DNA of 64,000 nt from Lactuca virosa (Eukaryota > Streptophyta > Magnoliopsida > Asterales > Asteraceae), in assembly GCA_928212115.1 (NCBI GenBank), contig CAKMRJ010003334.1:341793508-341857507 (forward strand), given 5' to 3'. Each line of letters begins with the position of its first letter. Within the stretch, counting starts at the first letter, position 1. Both the position numbers and the translations under genes were made by a program. Shown here piece by piece: positions 29,886 to 40,869 of this stretch. The notes beneath the pieces are model-generated. The model saw only the letters and a list, made by a program, of their open reading frames with translations. It had not been told where the DNA came from and made no database searches.

Positions 29886-31766
29886 TTTCGATTCGTATTT
29901 TACGTTTTTCATTTTTGATCGATTTGCCTTATTGGATCAAATCTGTTTCAACCTCATTGATTGATCCAATTATTTTTGTTTAGATCAAATTCAAACCAAC
30001 ATCAAAATTATTCTCAAAAATTTTTGAGTTTTACTATTCATCCAATTGACATTCTTACTGTTCATGAAGCCCAACCCTAAACAACTTTTCGTTACTATTC
30101 ATCCTATTCAACTGAGTCCAAATCGTATTCTACTTACTGTTTTCTTAGTCCAATTCATTTTGCTTGGTATTGGTCATGCTTGAGCCCAACAATTCAATAA
30201 ATCTATCTGATAACAGAGTACATGTGGCACGATTCTGAAAAAGTCATATGTTCGTCATCGCATTTCACGTTTGTACATTTTGATAATCGACGATCGTTCA
30301 GCTGATGTGTTTTTGTTTTTGGTTCTTCATTCTCAATAATCAATCAATGTTATTAGTGATTCTAAGCTTGTGAATCGATTTGATGTAATTTGTTCAATCA
30401 TAAATCGATGATGATCAAGTTATACATAAGGAATCGAAAACTGGATCTTTGATTGTGGTGATAGAATCGATGTTGGTTCAAAATCGATTTCGATTATTGA
30501 GTAATTCTAATCGAGGAATTTGAAGTTTTTTTTTAAAACAAATGAAGAACACTGAAGAACAGATGAATCGAAGGGTCAAACTAAAAGTCAAAATTGAGTT
30601 TTTGGCTGTGATTCATTGAATAGAAGTTGAAATTGATTTAAAATTGATTTCGAAACCAGCATGATGTTCGTGTTTGGTAAATCATTTGGAGTTATAAGGG
30701 CGAATCAAGGGTTTCATGTGTTTGAAGACTATCAGTCGATTGTTTTGATTTCGTTGTTGAGGTTTGTGAATCAAGGGTCTGATAAAGGTTAAAGGATTCG
30801 TCTTTTGATTTCGAAGTATAGTGGTCGTTGGCTTACTGATGACGAAATTGTTTTGATTTGGGAGTTCAATTTGAGTTGAATGGGTTTATGTTTTAGAGTC
30901 AAATTCAATTTTGACTTATATCTTCTGTTGTTCGTCTCCTGATATCAATTTCGATTGTTGGTTTATGCTGGAAATCGAATGGGAAATTTGATTCTTGCAT
31001 ATATGGAGGCTAATAACGAATTTGATTTTGGGAAAAGACGTCTTGGGGTCGATTGACGAACAGATGGTTTGGGGACGAACAGATCTTGCATTGTGTACGA
31101 ATCTTCAATAGTTGTTATGGGTTTTCGTTAAAGTGGTGTTAAGACTTCGTTATCTGATTAACGAAGTGAAGAAGAAGGGTTGATTTTTGATGCTGGGCTA
31201 TGGGAAGTTTGATCAGATTCGAAGGTTGACTGGAGCAAAAGAAGTTGGAGTCGATGGCGTAAGATCGGATTTGGAATTGTGTTGATGTCGATTTTGGAGT
31301 CAATGTTCGAAAGGTTGAGCTGATTGTGAGTCGATGTTGGTTTGTTAATTGATAACGAATGGGAAGCCATGGATTTTGAAAACGAACGAAAGTTTTTGGG
31401 TTATGAAAGTTTATTTTGTGATGTTAGTATCTGAGAAACGAAATTGGTGCTCTGATTGAACGAAGGGGAGAGAGAAAATGGGTGTTTGATTTCATACGAA
31501 GCCTTGATGTTGAGCTGTTGTTGAATGAACGAAGTGTGTTGTTCTTTCAAACGAAAAACTGAGGAACGAAATTATGATTCAGAGGTTGGATGATTAAGAG
31601 GTTACTGTTCATTAAGAGGCTTCGTTATGCTTCGATTTCATGTGAAAAATTTCGTGTGTTTGGATGAAGTTTCGTACGAAGTGAAGCATGGATGATTTCG
31701 TATGAAGGGAATTGTCTGAGAAACGAAATTGGGGAAGAAAGAAGGAAATGTTTCGGATATGGCCCT
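29886..31766. other. N1 non-coding tail
   Basis: About 1.9 kb, A/T-rich, with many GAACGAAATT, TTCGTACGAAG and CGATTT-type words but no supported coding region, polypurine tract or LTR end. The style (TTCGTT, ACTGTTCAT) resembles the 3' non-coding part of C5 (62,166 onward). An abrupt change to G3 LTR sequence occurs at 31,767. Confidence 0.55.
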
Positions 31767-33529
31767 TATACGAAAAAGTATAATGTTTCTAACAATTTGC
31801 TACCATGAGCCTGTAACCGCTGCTATGACATAATACCTCTGATAAAACACACTCATGATTTACCATGAGAAACAAACACACTCATGATTTACCATGAGAA
31901 ACAACACCGTACGCTTCATCGACGCCGGAACAATAACAAATAAAAGTATAGTTCATCACTCGCTTTTGGTTGACTGTAGCTAACAGTCACAAGTGGGGTG
32001 GTCAACCCGTATACTAATTATACACGACTTCCTCGCTCACACGGGATTAACGGTTACAGTTCAGAGGATTTCCGCTAAGATCCCCAATCTTAGTTGATGA
32101 ATACAATTAGTCATGTAGACTTCGACGGCTTCCTATAGCTCTAACAACAAAATCATTTTCATGTCTAAAACCCTAAGTTACTAGACTATGCTTTTAAACA
32201 TTACTCCTAACTTCATAACATTTAGGCAGTATAACAGCTATATTTTGAAGTAAAACCAGGTTTTATCTTGACATAAAACCAATAATAACAACACATAACG
32301 TTCCTAGTTTTATCTTGACATAAAAGTATCAATAACAATATATAACATACTAAGTTTTATCTTGACATAAAACTAACAATAACAACATATAACATACCAA
32401 GTTTTATCTTGACATAAAACCAATAATAGCAACATACTTTATAACTTAACATATAGAACTTCCGAATATAACTTCGGAACTATATCGCACACAACATATA
32501 TATAGAATCCTAAGTATAACTCAAGATCTACATTAGTAAATTAACATGCTGACAAGTTGATAATAGTTGTATATATTCAAAATATTATATTTAGAACAAC
32601 CATACCCCGGCTGTTATAACTATATACTATCATATAGATATAATAATAACGTATATATAATATTTAGCATGCGTTTTCCCCCAAAATATTAAAAAGTAGT
32701 GCCGTGAAACTCACCCTAGTAGCGTGATTTTATGTAATCTAAGCAGAAACGGTCAGCGTACAAGGTCGTCGGGGCTCGGGATGCAAGGTGGCTTCAGCAA
32801 AGGAGAGAGGAGAAAGAAGTTTAGGTGTAAGAATGGCTGAAGTCAGACCTGTTATTTATAGTAGGGATTTTGGACCCCCACGTCGTGGGTTTTATAAGGC
32901 CCACGTCGTGACTTAGGATCTTATCCCCGTAGACTTGCCATTTGCGTCCCTAGCTTCGGAAGGTGGCTATGTGACTCATCACGTCGTGAGATATCCTTGC
33001 TCACGTCGTGAGTTTGGATCTTATCCCCTCGTAGCCTCATCACACACCTTCTAGATTCCGACATGTGGATAAATGACTCCTCACATTGTGAGTTCTGTGC
33101 TCACGTCGTGAACTCAGTCAGATTAGGGTTTCTGACAGCTAAATCTTCGGAACGTCGTAACTTTCACATACGAACTCCGTTTTTGACGTTCTTTATATGC
33201 ACGCGTAGGTATTTACAAGTACTACAACTCTCTTTTATGCTCCAATAGCTAATTCTAAGTCTATTTTAAATTCCTCTTATTATAGAGATTTATAGTGTTC
33301 GGTTTATCATAACTTCTTCATGCGAAGTCAGATTCAGACATTCTCTATATTTTTGGAATCGTATGGACGTATACTTTGAGTTGTATCATAAAGAAAGTTC
33401 ATATTTATATTAGAATTTATCATGAACTACATATCACTCTTATCATATTACTAGTTTAACAAAAATCACATTACATGATTGGTATAATCACATGTGATTG
33501 TCTATTGACCTATTTTGACTAGTGTTACA
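31767..33529 (-). repeat. G3 second LTR, truncated
   Basis: 1,763 bp nearly identical to 26,206-27,948. It starts TGTAACACTAG in coding orientation at 33,529 and lacks the last ~480 bp of the LTR, where N1 sequence joins. It carries one extra 20-bp unit (33,078-33,097) with a decayed TCACATTGTGA palindrome, and keeps TCACGTCGTGA intact at 32,979, 33,001 and 33,101, two of which are mutated by C/G to T/A changes in the other copy. The bases right of it, GATGA, could be the target duplication in Athila DNA. Confidence 0.9.
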
Positions 33530-33530
33530 G

Positions 33531-33701
33531 ATGACTTACAACACCCAACTTCTTGAAACCATGTTTTCTAACATGAGTGTGGTTCGACCACCTTCCGTGC
33601 CACCGCAATGCCCGTACATACCTACATGGGAGGAGCTATGGATACCAAGAGGCGACGGAGCGGGAACAAGTGGAGCCCAATATGATGAGGAGGATGATTG
33701 A
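33531..33701 (+). pseudogene. Athila-type ORF, C-terminal fragment (part B)
   Basis: 57 codons: MTYNTQLLETMFSNMSVVRP..., a proline-rich run with PPQCPYIPTWEELW, and the acidic end EEDD before TGA at 33,699-33,701. It most likely continues the frame begun at 23,677 before G3 inserted; a part between the two is missing. It is followed by a long 3' untranslated region and LTR on the same strand. Confidence 0.5.
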
Positions 33702-35529
33702 TTATTTTTAGTTTTTTTTTGTTTTTAATTTTTAGTTGGTTTGTTTTTAATTTGTTTGGTTTGTGAACTTGTTTGGTTTGTAAGACATATTAAATTATTA
33801 TGTTACTTTTCTTTCCTTTTAGTGGTTGAATTTCAGATTGCTAAAGGAGTTTTGGGAAGGAACGTTGAGTCGAGAGCGTATACGTCTAAACAAGTTTCGT
33901 TTAGTGTCTAAAGTCAAGAGTCGAGACCCACAATTGAAAATAAGTGTGGGGTGCGTCAAGAGAGAGGATAGAGTTAGAAGAGTCGTCAAATAATGCATTT
34001 AGAAGGGTCTTAATTCATTAAGACATTGGTTGAAGTTCATTCATTTACAAAAAAAAAAGATGGGCTGTTTCAGTTTCTGTTTGCCCAGTTCTCACGTCGT
34101 GAATCCTTATTTCTCACGTTATGAGCTGGATTACGAAGAAATTTAGAATTCTGATTTAGTGACCTCACGTCGTGGACACTATGACTCACATCGTGAGTCG
34201 AAAATTGTCACAAAATGCAGCCTTCTCATTCACCATTTTCTACACACTTCACTACCATTCTCTTTGGAGTTATTTTGAAGATTATTCTGGCTCGTTTCCT
34301 CCACTTTATAATGTGGCGTATGCTTTCCCACATTATTCTTCACGTTTTGGAGATTTACGCCTCATTTGTTGAAGATTGAAGTTTCAATTCGTTATTGGTG
34401 CTTTACATGTCTAACAAGATCAAGATCCAAGTTGCTATTTTGAAGAAGTTCCATGTTCGAAATGTACATTTAATCTGCACGATTGGAGTTCGATCTCGCA
34501 ACTTCTATCCCACGGAAGTCTGTTCCTTTTTCTCCCTTTTCTTGCTTTTATTTAGTTTTATTACATACAATGAGGGCATTGTATGAAATAAGTGTGGGGT
34601 AGGGGGTCGAAAAAGTAAATATTGCTAGAAAATTAGTAAATTTAAAAATTTTAGAAATAGATTTGAAATAATAATCTAAATAAATAATAAAAACTCTAGT
34701 AGTTATGATAATTTAAACTTAAGTTGCTAGCGTTGTGTGGGATGATCCGATGAGAGCTCAAATGTTTAGTTGAGCCAATATACGTTATAGTGCATTTGTG
34801 GCCTCCTTTATTCTAGTGAAATCATGGGACAAAAACACAACCTCGCTTAGTTTGAGGAATGCAATATGTTTAGCAGCCTGTACTTGAAATGTATCCAGGA
34901 AAACTAATATCTCTAACCAATAAGGGTTGAAGTTAAGCGCCCCTGCTTAAGCATGTAGGGTTTTGAGAAGAAAAAAAGTGAGTACATGTAAAAAAAGAGA
35001 GAGAAATTTCCAAAAAGTGAAAAATTGAAGAATTTTTGGAGCTATAGAAGTATCAAAGATTGAAGATCAAAGATCAAAAATTCTGAAAAAAAAAATCAAA
35101 AGTTGAAGATACCGGAAATCAAACAAAAAGGTGGTGAATTCGAAGAAATCAAAGAGTTAATGTCAAAGAAAGTGAAGAATTCAAGATCTCCATTGTGGTA
35201 TCTTAAAGTTGTAATTCTCTAGTTTATGTATGCTTGGGTAGCTTTACAAAAATACCTTGAGGTTAGGAAGATTTTTGCGGATGGATTCGAAGGGATGCAT
35301 AAAATGAGCATTGTTCAAAAGAAGTGGGCGCGTGTTTATGAGGATTATGAGTGTTTAGAATTGAGGGGTGTTACTTAGGAAACATTTTAGACACAAATGC
35401 ACGCGTTGAGGTCTTGGCATAATGGCTGAGTTTGAGTTGGATCGTTCTATGTGATGTTGGTGATAAAGGTTTAATTTAAAAATAATCAGATTTGCTTGAG
35501 GGCAAGCAAAGTATAAGTGTGGGGTATTT
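33702..35529 (+). other. Athila part B 3' untranslated region with three polypurine tracts
   Basis: No coding region is supported. Three AAGTGTGGGG boxes lie at 33,942-33,953, 34,590-34,606 (extended to AAGTGTGGGGTAGGGGG) and 35,515-35,526; the last directly precedes the LTR and is the functional-type polypurine tract. TCACGTCGTGA palindromes occur at 34,092 and, decayed, near 34,165-34,196. A very A-rich stretch lies at 34,965-35,200. GAGGGCAAGCAAAG before the last tract is typical of Athila/Tat elements. Confidence 0.7.
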
Positions 35530-36873
35530 TGATATTGCCAAATTTATACATATTTTTAGGCAATATTTATTTACATTTTTATGAATAATTTGGTTATTTA
35601 TATAGAATAATGGTACTTATAAAGATAAATTGTTATTTGCAGCCAAATTAAAGCATTTTCAAAGAAAGGGAACAAAAATGACAAAACATGGAACCTTGGA
35701 GACTTGGAGAATGAAAGAATAAGAAATCCACATATTTAACTCTAATCACGACGTCAACCGCAATTTCACGACGTGGCCTTGAATCTTCCAGAAGATAAAT
35801 ATGTGCGAAGTAAGAATTCGTGCCCGATAAGGATATCTCTTAGGTCACGACGTGAAGCTTCCTGTCACGACAGGAATCACGACTTTCGGGAAAAGTATAT
35901 AAACACTCGATCCTTACGATTTGGAGGACTTTTGGCTTCCTGGGAGGATTCCTGGAGACGACTTTCAGAAGAAGGAAGAGTTTGGAATTGGTTTTCAACA
36001 CCAAGGAAGGAGAAGTTCATAATTTGATTTATAGATTGGTACACTTAAACATGTTTTTGATTATGGATTTTGTTTGTTTATTTGCTAGTATGTCCAGCTA
36101 AATCTAGCAGCTTCTGTTAGCTAGATGAAGCTGGAACTCATGGTTTAATGCATTAGATTTGACTTTACTTGTTGGTAATATGCTTGTGTTGGATTGATTT
36201 TACCTAGCATGCTTGTTTGATAATTGATTGCTTTGAATTCTTATTCTGTGTAGTTAGTGAATATGAAGTTACATGAATTTGAATATCTAATAATTCAGTG
36301 AACACTAGTTTATTAGAGCTAAGATCAAACCAATCTTAGTTAAGCAATTAAATTATTAAAATTAAGTTGTGCTAGAGAATTCATGATTATGACCATAATG
36401 TGTGTTTATCAAATCAATCTTACATAGCTCCAATCTCATTTAATAATTTATTTTGTGTTAACTATTGTGTGACCATACATAGATTTACATGAATTGATTA
36501 ATGTTAGTAGATTTAGAACTAAATTGCTAATACTGTCTAAATTGGTACCAACAGTAATTGTCATAGCTGATTTATTACCCATTGAGTGAAAGTGGATTCG
36601 AACTAACAGAAGTGTTTGTTTCTTGATTGAGTTTGTGTTAAAAGAATTAAGTTCATCTAATCTTGCAAAATTAGATAAAACACTTCCTTTGTTGATAATT
36701 AGGTTAGTTTAATAGTAAGTAGATTAATTAGTCAATACTGTTCCCTGTGATCGACACCCGACTTACCCAAAGCTATATTATAGTCTGACTAGGTACACTG
36801 CCTAGGTGCAAGTAGTTAGTTAAGGTAGTTAGGTTATAAATTTAAAATTAGGTGTAACCATTTGCACACATCA
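35530..36873 (+). repeat. Athila part B 3' LTR, 1,344 bp (left arm of inverted pair)
   Basis: Begins TGATATTGCC after the polypurine tract and ends GCACACATCA. A TATATAAA box lies at 35,896-35,903 and ends of the U5 part are T/A-rich. It has a cluster of TCACGACGTGA palindromes at 35,746-35,880. It is the reverse complement of 36,908-38,132 apart from a difference of about 115 bp that covers this cluster. Confidence 0.9.
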
Positions 36874-36907
36874 AATAAACCGTTCCCCAGCAACGGCGCC
36901 AAAAACT
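36874..36907 (-). promoter_or_regulatory. Athila primer binding site (tRNA-Asp type) between the inverted LTRs
   Basis: The 34-bp spacer contains, on the minus strand, TGGCGCCGTTGCTGGGG (36,885-36,901), complementary to the 3' end of tRNA-Asp but for one base (the tRNA requires GCCGGGG). It belongs to the minus-strand LTR on its right. Only about 11 bp of leader follow before the other LTR. Confidence 0.8.
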
Positions 36908-38132
36908 TGATGTGTGCAAATGGTTACACCTAATTTTAAATTTATAACCTAACTACCTTAACTAACTACTTGCACCTAGGCAGTGTACCTAGTCAGACTA
37001 TTGTATAGCTTTGGGTAAGTCGGGTGTCGATCACAGGGAACGGTATTGACTAATTAATCTACTTACTATTAAACTAACCTAATTATCAACAAAGGAAGGG
37101 TTTTATCTATTTTTGCAAGATTAGATGAACTTAATTCTTTTAACACAAACTCAATCAATAAACAAGCACTTCTGTTAGTTCGAATCCACTTTCACTCAAT
37201 GGGTAATAAATCAGCTATGACAATTACTGCTGGTACCAATTTAGACAGTATTAGCAATTTAGTTCTAAATCTACTAACATTAATCAATTCATGTAAATCT
37301 ATGTATGGTCACACAATAGTTAACACAAAATCAATTATTAAATGAGATTGGAGATATGTAAGATTGATTTGATAAACACACATTATGGTCATAATCATGA
37401 ATTCTCTAGCACAACTTAATTTTAATAATTTAATTGCTTAACTAAGATTGGTTTGATCTTAGCTCTAATAAACTAGTGTTCACTGAAATATTAGGTATTC
37501 AAATTCATGTAACTTCATATTCACTAACTACACATAATAAGAATTCAAAGCAATCAATTATCAAACAAGCATGCTAGGTAAAATCAATCCAACACAAGCA
37601 TATTACCAACAAGTAAAGTCAAATCTAATGCATTAAACCATGAGTTCCAGCTTCATCTTGCTAACAGAAGCTGCTAGATTTAGCTGGACATACTAGCAAA
37701 TAAACAAACAAAATCCATAATCAAAAACATGTTTAAGTGTACCAATCTATAAATCAAATTATGAACTTCTTCTTCCTTGGTGTCGAAAACCAATTCCAAA
37801 CTCTTCCTTCTTCTGAAAGTCGTCTCCAGGAATCCTCCCAGGCAGCCAAAAGTCCTCCAAATCGTAAGGATCGAGTGTTTATATACTTTTCCCGAAAGTC
37901 GCGGTCCACGTCGTGATTAGAGTTAAATCCGTGGATTTCTTATTCTTTCATTCTCCAAGTCTCCAAAGTTCCATGTTTTGTCATTTTTGGTCCCTTTCTT
38001 CGAAAATGCTTTAATTTAGCTGCAAATAACAATTTATCTTTATAAGTACCATTATTCTATATAAATAACCAAATTATTCATAAAATTGTAAATAAATATT
38101 GCCTAAAAATATGTATAAATATGGCAATATCA
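36908..38132 (-). repeat. Athila part A 5' LTR, 1,225 bp (right arm of inverted pair)
   Basis: Coding orientation begins TGATATTGCCATATTTATAC at 38,132 and ends TTTGCACACATCA at 36,908. It carries the primer site on its inner side, so it is a 5' LTR on the minus strand. TATATAAA on the minus strand lies at about 37,878-37,886. It retains a single palindrome (37,905-37,915). Its outer end abuts the C3 RT. Confidence 0.9.
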
Positions 38133-38134
38133 CC

Positions 38135-38530
38135 TGCGTATATGTCAAAGCTAGTGGGAGTATAGTTAGCTTCTTAGTTTTGTATGTGGATGACATACTG
38201 ATCATAGGAAACGACATCCCGACCTTGCAGGAGGTTAAGACCTGGCTTGGGAAGTGTTTTGCTATGAAAGATCTACAAGAAGCTGCTTATATTCTAGGGA
38301 TAAGGATATTGAGAAATAGGAGCAAGAGACTAATAGGACTTAGTCAAAGTACTTACTTGGATAAAGTGCTGAAACGTTTTAGCATGGAGAATTCCAAGAA
38401 AAGGGAGTTACCAATCCAGAGCAATACCAATTTGAGTAAGACTCAAAGCCCGAGTATCGATGTTGAGATAGCGGAAATGAGCGAGTACCATATGCTTCCG
38501 CCATTGGTCGATCATGTACACTATGACGTG
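38135..38530 (+). pseudogene. pol: C3 reverse transcriptase, second half
   Basis: Resumes the C3 RT in frame with CVYVKASGS and holds the catalytic box YVDD at 38,183-38,194, then LGIRILRNRSKRLIGLSQ (RT thumb region). Near 38,490-38,530 a frameshift leads to the next part. The upstream reading from 38,099 is Athila LTR and not protein. Together with 22,475-23,003 this completes the RT domain. Confidence 0.9.
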
Positions 38531-39185
38531 TACTCGCCCTGATGTGGCTTTTGCTTTGAGCATGGTCAGCCGATATCAAGGGAACCCTGGTAGAGCTCAC
38601 TGGATAGCAGTAAAGAGCATTCTTAAGTATCTACGAAGGATGAAGGATTGGGTCCTCGTACTTGGTGGAAGTGAAGACTTGAGAGTGACAGGGTATAGTG
38701 ATGCTAGTTTTCAGACCGACAGAGATAACGTTCGCTCTCAGTCGGGCTGGGTATTTACCCTGAATGGAGGAGCAGTGACTTGGAAAAGTTCCAAGCAGGA
38801 GACTGTAGCTGATTCAACATGAGAATCAGAGTACATAGCAGCGAGTGAAGCATCGAAGGAGGCGATATGGTTGAAGAACTTCATCGGAGACCTTAAAGTT
38901 GTACCAGCCATAAAGGAGCCTATGGAGATTTTCTACGATAACGAAGGAGCAGTTGCCCTGACCAAGGAACTGAGGGATCATGGGAGATCCAGGAACATCG
39001 ACAGAAAATACCACTTCATCAGACATCGGGTAGAAGAGGGACTCCTCGTAGTAAAGAAGGTATCGTCAGAAGAGAACCCAACAGGTCCCCTCACAAAGGG
39101 TCTGAGCAGGGTTAAGCACTTACAGCATGCGAGGAGCATTGGTCTGAAGGACGATATTAGTTTTAGTGATTTAATAGTTATTTAG
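38514..39185 (+). pseudogene. pol: C3 RNase H
   Basis: Starts TRPDVAFALSMVSRYQGNPG, then GYSDASFQTDRDNVRSQSGWVFTLNGGAVTW (first catalytic D and the S-x-S-G-x-x-F box), SESEYIA after an in-frame TGA at 38,820-38,822 (fits CGA/GGA loss), then DNEGAVALTKEL and NIDRKYHFIRHRV, ending ...LIVI with TAG at about 39,183. It removes template RNA during cDNA synthesis. One stop and one frameshift aside it is well kept. Confidence 0.9.
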
Positions 39186-40041
39186 AAACTTGTAATAGAT
39201 AAAATGTAACTGAAATTTGACGATTGAATAAAGGAGTTTTATTTATGAGTAAAATTACTATCTTGTGTCAATTGTTTACTATTGTTTCACTTTTGCATGT
39301 TTTGACTTCCAAAATAATAGGATTTTTCAAATTATCCACAGTCGATCATACTTTGGAAGTACGCTATGAGGTTAGATTGTAATGAATTGGTTTGTAGATT
39401 TTCTATGTGTTTGGATATAGCAATGGTTTGCTGCAACGTTCATGAGTGCTCCTGAAATAAGATTTGAGTATTGGATTAAACCCACACTCATATGAATCAC
39501 TTCATGGAATTTATCACGAGTGATTGTGAGACGATAATATCGTATAGTCTTTAAACCAAGATATATGAGTTGTTGTTTACAAGTTGGTTGTGCATTGATA
39601 GTGCGTAAACACATTAGTAACTTGATGTTATGAAACGTATTGTTGTGTACGATTTAATAAGTAAATAGTACAAGCATATAAGTCAAATTTTATCTGTTTC
39701 TTTTATCCTAAGAGGATTAAAAGCGATATCTTAGGCCCCTCGATGATTTTGTGTTGACTTATGTGTCGGGCCCGGTCCGGACTAAATTGATGTGATCAAT
39801 TAAGTTCTATGTCAAACAAATCAGAAATCGAGAAACAAACTGTTGGACAATGAGTATGACTTTATTCCATGTCTTTGTCCACACGATATCTTGAGAACGG
39901 AGGACTACATGATCCCTTATCTAAAGGACGTGTAATTGACTAAGTCAGAGTTCGACAACGGCTTTTGAGAGCTACGATTGCTAATCGGATTTTGAAGTCG
40001 TACTTGCAGTTATAGTTATTAGACTTATCCAAGTAGGAGAC
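39186..40041 (+). other. C3 3' untranslated region and polypurine tract
   Basis: Non-coding; the part 39,230-39,470 matches C2 in reverse (2,484-2,740). It ends with the polypurine tract AAGTAGGAGA just before the LTR. Confidence 0.8.
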
Positions 40042-40869
40042 TATTAGATTAGATGTCTAAGCCCATAACTACAATTGGTATGTACTTGACCCAATAGTAG
40101 CATGGTCCTTTTGGGTTGCCTTCACCATATCATTTTGATAGGATGAATTATGGAGAAAGAGGTTAATTGTGATTTATTAATATATTATAAGAATAATATA
40201 TTAATTGAGAAATCATATTATTTAACTAGTATTGATCAGAAATTAATTTGGAATTAATTTGGTGATCAAAAGAGACTGATTAAATTGTTGGGGACTAATA
40301 TTGCAATTATATGATAGTTGCAAGTTGGGCTTGTGGATCCCTAGGAAGTGGTGGACGAAATTCTATGTGTAGCCCAGATAGATTTCGTCCAAGGAGGCCT
40401 TCTAAGCAGTCACATTAGGGTTTTACCTGAAACCTAGGAAGGGGAAGGATCAACTGGACTGCTTAAGGCTTAAGCAGTCACATTAGGGTTTTACCTGAAA
40501 CCCTAGCAGCTCAGCTATATAAGGAACCTCTAGGACTCCTAAAATCGGCCACTTGCTTCTAAGAAAATAACCTAGCCGATTTTGAGCCTCCTAACCTCTC
40601 TCATATTCTTCCAATTGCTACTTGGTGTTTGTGACTCACTAGAGGTGCAACAATTAAGGCACTAAGCTCTTGAAGGTCAAGATCTGCAAGCTACAAGGAA
40701 AAGGTATTCATCTAACTTTGTTTTATGTTATCAATTTCGAAAATTGTATGCTAGATTAGGGTTTATGCTTTGGATGATTATTTGCATGTATAACTTGAGA
40801 AAAACCTAGATCCAAAGCATTAGGGTTGCATGTGCACCATAGGAATGTTGTAGTGCTCAAAACCCATCA
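40042..40869 (+). repeat. C3 3' LTR, 828 bp
   Basis: Starts TATTAGATTAGATGTC (first G of TG changed to A) and ends AAAACCCATCA. TATA box CTATATAAGG is at about 40,513-40,522. An internal duplication around 40,390-40,500 repeats GCAGTCACATTAGGGTTTTA, present once in the 5' LTR. Beyond it C4 resumes. Confidence 0.9.

Larger units (their letters stand above)
28408..31766 (+). mobile_element. N1: non-autonomous Copia-like element
   Basis: Plus-strand element inserted in the G3 integrase region. It has a 235-bp LTR, a primer site, one gag-like ORF and a long non-coding tail, but no protease, RT or integrase. No second LTR appears before G3 LTR sequence resumes at 31,767, so the 3' end is lost or the element continues into deleted DNA. 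The gag-like part ends with an IWVPK motif, as SIRE-type gags do ahead of protease, suggesting descent from that clade. Confidence 0.65.
23930..33529 (-). mobile_element. G3: Ty3/Gypsy element (Tekay type), tandem LTR, split by N1
   Basis: Minus-strand Gypsy DNA inserted in the Athila-like part B. From the right: a truncated LTR (33,529-31,767), N1 in place of most of the internal region, the integrase C-terminus (28,405-28,013), a polypurine tract, a complete LTR (27,948-25,725), then a primer site, a pre-gag ORF and the start of gag, cut off at about 23,930. The complete LTR thus serves as the 3' LTR of one unit and the 5' LTR of the next, a tandem arrangement that lost its outer parts. Confidence 0.8.
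23004..38134. mobile_element. Athila-like DNA (A and B parts) inserted in C3 RT
   Basis: Foreign DNA between the two halves of the C3 RT. Right edge: LTR end 38,132, followed by CC and then RT sequence. Left edge: a gag-like fragment with no LTR, so the left end is truncated. Inside are two Athila-type LTRs in opposite orientation (35,530-36,873 plus; 36,908-38,132 minus), a plus-strand 3' region with a coding tail, and the G3 insertion at about 23,930-33,529. Clade assignment rests on the tRNA-Asp-type primer site and the AAGTGTGGGG polypurine tracts. Confidence 0.75.
18591..40869 (+). mobile_element. C3: Ty1/Copia element, split inside RT
   Basis: Plus-strand element of the C2 family. Parts: 5' LTR 18,591-19,346, primer site, leader, gag fragment, protease, integrase and the first half of RT to 23,003; then 15.1 kb of foreign DNA; then the second half of RT, RNase H, 3' untranslated region and 3' LTR (38,135-40,869). 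The RT reading frame resumes in place across the insert (EDES before it, CVYVKASGS after it). It is inserted in C4. Confidence 0.9.

Noticed and set aside
31700..31766. 3' LTR of N1 before the G3 LTR
   Set aside because: No copy of the 235-bp LTR start or end was found there.
36874..36907. Simple self-integration (inversion circle) as sole explanation of the inverted LTRs
   Set aside because: It predicts the gag start on the same strand as the 3' LTR and ORF remains, but the gag-like fragment at 23,004-23,240 is on the other strand. Not excluded if that fragment is not gag.
38379..39026. Minus-strand frames over 38,379-39,026
   Set aside because: Antisense to the C3 RT/RNase H, which carries clear motifs.
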